A DNA stretch of 64,000 nucleotides, taken from assembly GCA_002426795.1 (NCBI GenBank), contig DINQ01000008.1, forward strand, positions 496,001 through 560,000, written 5' to 3'. This document shows, in pieces, positions 61,518 to 64,000 of the stretch. Under the pieces are notes generated by a model, which was not told the DNA's origin, ran no database searches, and saw only the letters and a list, made by a program, of their open reading frames with translations. Each line of letters starts with the position of its first letter. Within the stretch, counting starts at the first letter, position 1. The position numbers were made by a program, and so were the translations under genes. This DNA comes from Bacteroidales bacterium UBA5536. GTDB taxonomy: Bacteria; Bacteroidota; Bacteroidia; Bacteroidales; F082.

Positions 61518-62453
61518 ATGATACAATACATTCAAAACTTTATCAAAGGAATTGCGATGGGCGCAGCAAATGTGATCCCGGGTGTTTCCGGAGGCACAAT
61601 TGCCCTCATTACCGGCATTTTTGAACGACTGATTAATGCTATTAAATCACTTGGTTTAGGAGCTTTTCGCTTGCTTTTGAAAGGAAAATGGAACGCTTTC
61701 GCTGAAAAAATTGACCTCTATTTCCTCATCAGTATATTTGCTGGTGTTGGCACAGCCATTATAACACTCGCCAAACTTTTCGATTTTTTGTTTACAAACT
61801 ACCCAGTTTACATCTGGTCATTCTTTTTTGGACTTGTGCTGGCTTCGGTGTATTTCGTTGGCAAAACAGTGAATAAATGGACTGCTTCTGTTATCATATC
61901 GTTTGTTGCGGGAACTGCCTTTGCTATGGCCATTACTTTTATGACACCTGCCACGCAAAATGACGGTTTCTTTTACCTTGTTATCTGTGGTGTTGTGGCT
62001 GTATGTTCAATGATTCTACCAGGTTTATCAGGCAGTTTTGTGCTCATCCTGATGGGTAATTATCAGTTGGTTGCCATACATGCCATTAACGACCGCAATT
62101 TCAACGTTTTATTTCCCGTACTCATTGGTGCAGTTGGAGGTTTGATGGCGTTCTCACATTTTTTGTCATGGCTTCTTAAAAAGTTTAAAGATCAAACTAT
62201 TTCGCTGCTTACAGGTTTTATTTTAGGTTCGCTTAGCATTCTGTGGCCTTGGAAAGAAGCTATTTATCTAAAAACAGCATCAGGTGAAATATTGCTCAAG
62301 AATGGTTTGCCAAAAGTGGAGCGCTACCTGCCAAAATTGCCTGAGGTTTTTGGCAATGAAACAATTTTTGCTATCTTGCTTGCCGTTGCGGGTATTGTTA
62401 CAATATGGGCTGTTGAATACCTGGCAGCAAAAAACAACAAACCGACTGATTAA
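61518..62453 (+). CDS. DUF368 membrane protein, polyprenyl-phosphate translocase (PopT-type)
   Basis: A 311-residue integral membrane protein with eight to ten hydrophobic segments. The two inverted repeats start with the family motifs GAANVIPGVSGGTIALITG (N-terminal) and CSMILPGLSGSFVLILMGNY (middle). DUF368 proteins have been shown to act as flippases returning undecaprenyl phosphate across the cytoplasmic membrane, recycling the carrier used for peptidoglycan and other envelope polymers. Bacteroidota often carry two tandem copies near aroE; only one is present here. It overlaps in theme with the mltG, dapF and glmM genes elsewhere in the window. Confidence 0.9.
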   Translation: MIQYIQNFIKGIAMGAANVIPGVSGGTIALITGIFERLINAIKSLGLGAFRLLLKGKWNAFAEKIDLYFLISIFAGVGTAIITLAKLFDFLFTNYPVYIWSFFFGLVLASVYFVGKTVNKWTASVIISFVAGTAFAMAITFMTPATQNDGFFYLVICGVVAVCSMILPGLSGSFVLILMGNYQLVAIHAINDRNFNVLFPVLIGAVGGLMAFSHFLSWLLKKFKDQTISLLTGFILGSLSILWPWKEAIYLKTASGEILLKNGLPKVERYLPKLPEVFGNETIFAILLAVAGIVTIWAVEYLAAKNNKPTD

Positions 62454-62461
62454 CTGCCTGC

Positions 62462-63214
62462 ATGAAGCAATACGGTTTAATAGGGAAATCGATCAACCAT
62501 TCTTACTCGAAGAAATTTTTCAGCAAAAAATTCTCTGATGAAGGAATTGACGCCAATTACGAACTCTATCAGCTTGAAACGATTGAAGAATTTCCTGAAC
62601 TGATCGCAAAACATCCTGATTTGGACGGACTCAATGTTACCATTCCCTACAAGCAGGAAGTGATGCGTTACCTGAACGAACTTGACCAGAGTGCAAAGAT
62701 GGTTGGCGCTGTAAACACCATCAAAATTGAACATTTCAAGGGGGGAATCCGGTTAAAAGGATACAACACAGATGTTGTAGGGTTTGAGGAACTGTTATCA
62801 GCGGTTGCTAATACAAAAAGAAAAAACAGAGCTTTGATCCTGGGTACCGGAGGGGCATCACGTGCTGTACAATATGTTTTTCGGAAAAATGGTATAGGCT
62901 TTTTGTTGGTGAGCAGAAGCAGCGCCAAACATGGACAAGTTAACTATCATGTGCTCACAAAATCTGTTTTTGCGAAATATAACATTATTGTCAACACCAC
63001 GCCACTCGGAATGAGTCCGAAAACAGATGCCAAACCTCCTATTCCCTACGAATTCATCAACCAAAATCATGTGCTTATTGACCTGATTTACAACCCTGAA
63101 CAAACTCAGTTTTTACAAATCGGACAGCAAAAAGGAGCACAAACAATCAATGGTTTGCAAATGTTGTTGACGCAAGCAGAAGCTTCGTGGAATATCTGGA
63201 ATTCAAAAAAGTGA
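62462..63214 (+). CDS. aroE: Shikimate dehydrogenase
   Basis: A 250-residue NADPH-dependent enzyme that reduces 3-dehydroshikimate in aromatic amino acid synthesis. The substrate-binding serines are in GKSINHSYSKKFF, the catalytic Lys in NVTIPYKQEVMRYL, followed by VGAVNTIKI and GYNTDVVGFEELL. The NADP domain has ILGTGGASRAVQYVF and VNTTPLGMSP. The length is at the short end for AroE (about 270), as usual in Bacteroidota. It begins eight bases after the DUF368 stop and ends four bases before the Nramp gene. Confidence 0.94.
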   Translation: MKQYGLIGKSINHSYSKKFFSKKFSDEGIDANYELYQLETIEEFPELIAKHPDLDGLNVTIPYKQEVMRYLNELDQSAKMVGAVNTIKIEHFKGGIRLKGYNTDVVGFEELLSAVANTKRKNRALILGTGGASRAVQYVFRKNGIGFLLVSRSSAKHGQVNYHVLTKSVFAKYNIIVNTTPLGMSPKTDAKPPIPYEFINQNHVLIDLIYNPEQTQFLQIGQQKGAQTINGLQMLLTQAEASWNIWNSKK

Positions 63215-63218
63215 ATCG

Positions 63219-64000
63219 ATGAAAAGGTTTATGCAATTGCTTGGACCCGGACTGCTCTACGCAGGCGCTGCCATCGGGGTTTCACACCTGGTTCAATCTA
63301 CCCGCGCCGGAGCTCAGTTTGGGTTTGAATTGATGTGGATTTTATTGGCTACCAACCTGTTAAAATTTCCGTTTTTTGAGATTGGCAGCCGTTACGTTTT
63401 GGCAACAGGCGATAATCTGATCACAGCCTATTTTAAGCAAAGCAAGTGGATTCTATGGTTGTTTATGGCACTTACACTTACAACTATGTTCCCTGTTCAG
63501 GCGGCACTCACTATTGTTACAGCCGGTTTGGCAAACAGCATTTTTCCCACATCGCTCACAGGCCTTCAAACAAGTGCCATTTTGCTGATATTAACAGTCG
63601 CGCTCCTCATGATTGGGAGATTTCGCTTACTCGACAAAACCATCAAGCTTGTCATTCTGTTACTTACACTCTCTACACTGATTGCTGTTGTGGCCGCAAT
63701 TGAGAGAACACACATCATCGATCAATCACTTGTTGAGCATTTTAGTTGGGTTAATAAAACTCATATCATGTTTCTGATTGCTTTTATTGGATGGATGCCT
63801 GCACCTGTCGATATTGTTGTGTGGAGCTCTCTCTGGAGTCAATCAAAAAATGCTGAACTGGAGCAGAAGCCCAGTCTGAGAGAAGCTTTGATCGAATTCA
63901 GGACGGGATATTTCGGCACCATGATTATTGCTGCGTTCTTCCTGGCTTTGGGAGCTTTGGTGATGTATGGAAGCGGGGAGCAACTTTCTCCCAAAGGTGC
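63219..64000 (+). CDS. Nramp-family transporter, atypical, 5' part (cut by window end)
   Basis: The first 260 residues of an Nramp/LeuT-fold membrane protein; no stop is reached. The ATG at 63219 follows the aroE stop by four bases. TM1 reads GPGLLYAGAAIGVSHLVQST. In classic Nramp metal transporters the TM1 break is DPGN with metal-binding Asp and Asn; here it aligns as HLVQ. In TM6 the usual MPH is replaced by WMPAPVD, keeping only Met. Further hydrophobic helices (AALTIVTAGL, LVILLLTLSTLIAVVAA, TGYFGTMIIAAFFLAL) fit the fold. The family transports Mn2+, Fe2+ or other divalent ions, but with these ligands changed the substrate is open. Confidence 0.85.
   Translation, partial: MKRFMQLLGPGLLYAGAAIGVSHLVQSTRAGAQFGFELMWILLATNLLKFPFFEIGSRYVLATGDNLITAYFKQSKWILWLFMALTLTTMFPVQAALTIVTAGLANSIFPTSLTGLQTSAILLILTVALLMIGRFRLLDKTIKLVILLLTLSTLIAVVAAIERTHIIDQSLVEHFSWVNKTHIMFLIAFIGWMPAPVDIVVWSSLWSQSKNAELEQKPSLREALIEFRTGYFGTMIIAAFFLALGALVMYGSGEQLSPKG

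Overview
The window looks like chromosomal DNA of a Bacteroidota bacterium, probably a Bacteroidales or Marinilabiliales relative. The signs are cargo proteins with type IX secretion (T9SS) C-terminal domains, a short 288-residue primary sigma factor, a LruC-domain lipoprotein, a roughly 480-residue GAPDH, the yajC-ybbR-coaE and pyrG-yidC gene orders, and TAnnTTTG promoter boxes in place of a sigma70 -10. Genus or species cannot be told from the sequence. I see no rRNA, tRNA, CRISPR array, phage or insertion sequence.

Layout. 1-3.4 kb (mostly minus): a cut-off secreted protein, an unknown nuclease-like protein, a lipoprotein and typA. 3.6-8.4 kb (plus): lplA, a DUF1338/HglS-type 2-oxoadipate dioxygenase and a YdiJ-type FAD/Fe-S dehydrogenase. 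The last two could convert 2-oxoadipate to D-2-hydroxyglutarate and then to 2-oxoglutarate. 8.5-11.5 kb (minus): rnz and rpsA. 11.8-13.5 kb: a TPR membrane protein facing a decayed thiolase fragment, which looks like a deletion scar. 13.9-22.3 kb: ychF, an M3 peptidase, an M1 aminopeptidase and clpB. 22.5-26.6 kb (plus): a CoA-binding protein, a PKD/CHU-C secreted protein, and the operon DUF1573-yajC-ybbR-coaE.

26.6-37.6 kb (minus) is the main accessory block, devoted to the cell surface. It holds two paralogous giant T9SS cargo proteins built from about 100-residue Kre9/KNH-like repeats, each with a ~210-residue lectin-like domain inserted inside one repeat. It also holds a T9SS cargo protein made of about 30-residue tryptophan-rich repeats, and a LruC-domain lipoprotein.

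37.9-47 kb is housekeeping: a globin, yidC, pyrG, GAPDH with a LacI-type palindrome in its promoter region, the primary sigma factor, and an HtrA protease. 47-51.8 kb (plus) is an operon of dapF, a GNAT acetyltransferase, mltG, a phosphomannomutase and a DUF2279 protein, mostly envelope genes. 51.8-54.0 kb (minus) is an AraC regulator, a pirin and a YceI protein. 54.1-58.3 kb carries a TPR lipoprotein, a HAD phosphatase, a MORN-type protein, recR, a small basic protein and glmM. 58.7-64 kb (plus) is a tight operon: TPR protein, aldehyde dehydrogenase, DUF368 undecaprenyl-phosphate translocase, aroE, and an unusual Nramp-family transporter cut by the window edge.

The best leads are the HglS-YdiJ pair, the repeat proteins with inserted domains, the paired gene truncation near 13.2 kb, the GAPDH operator, and the Nramp homologue that lacks both standard metal-binding motifs.
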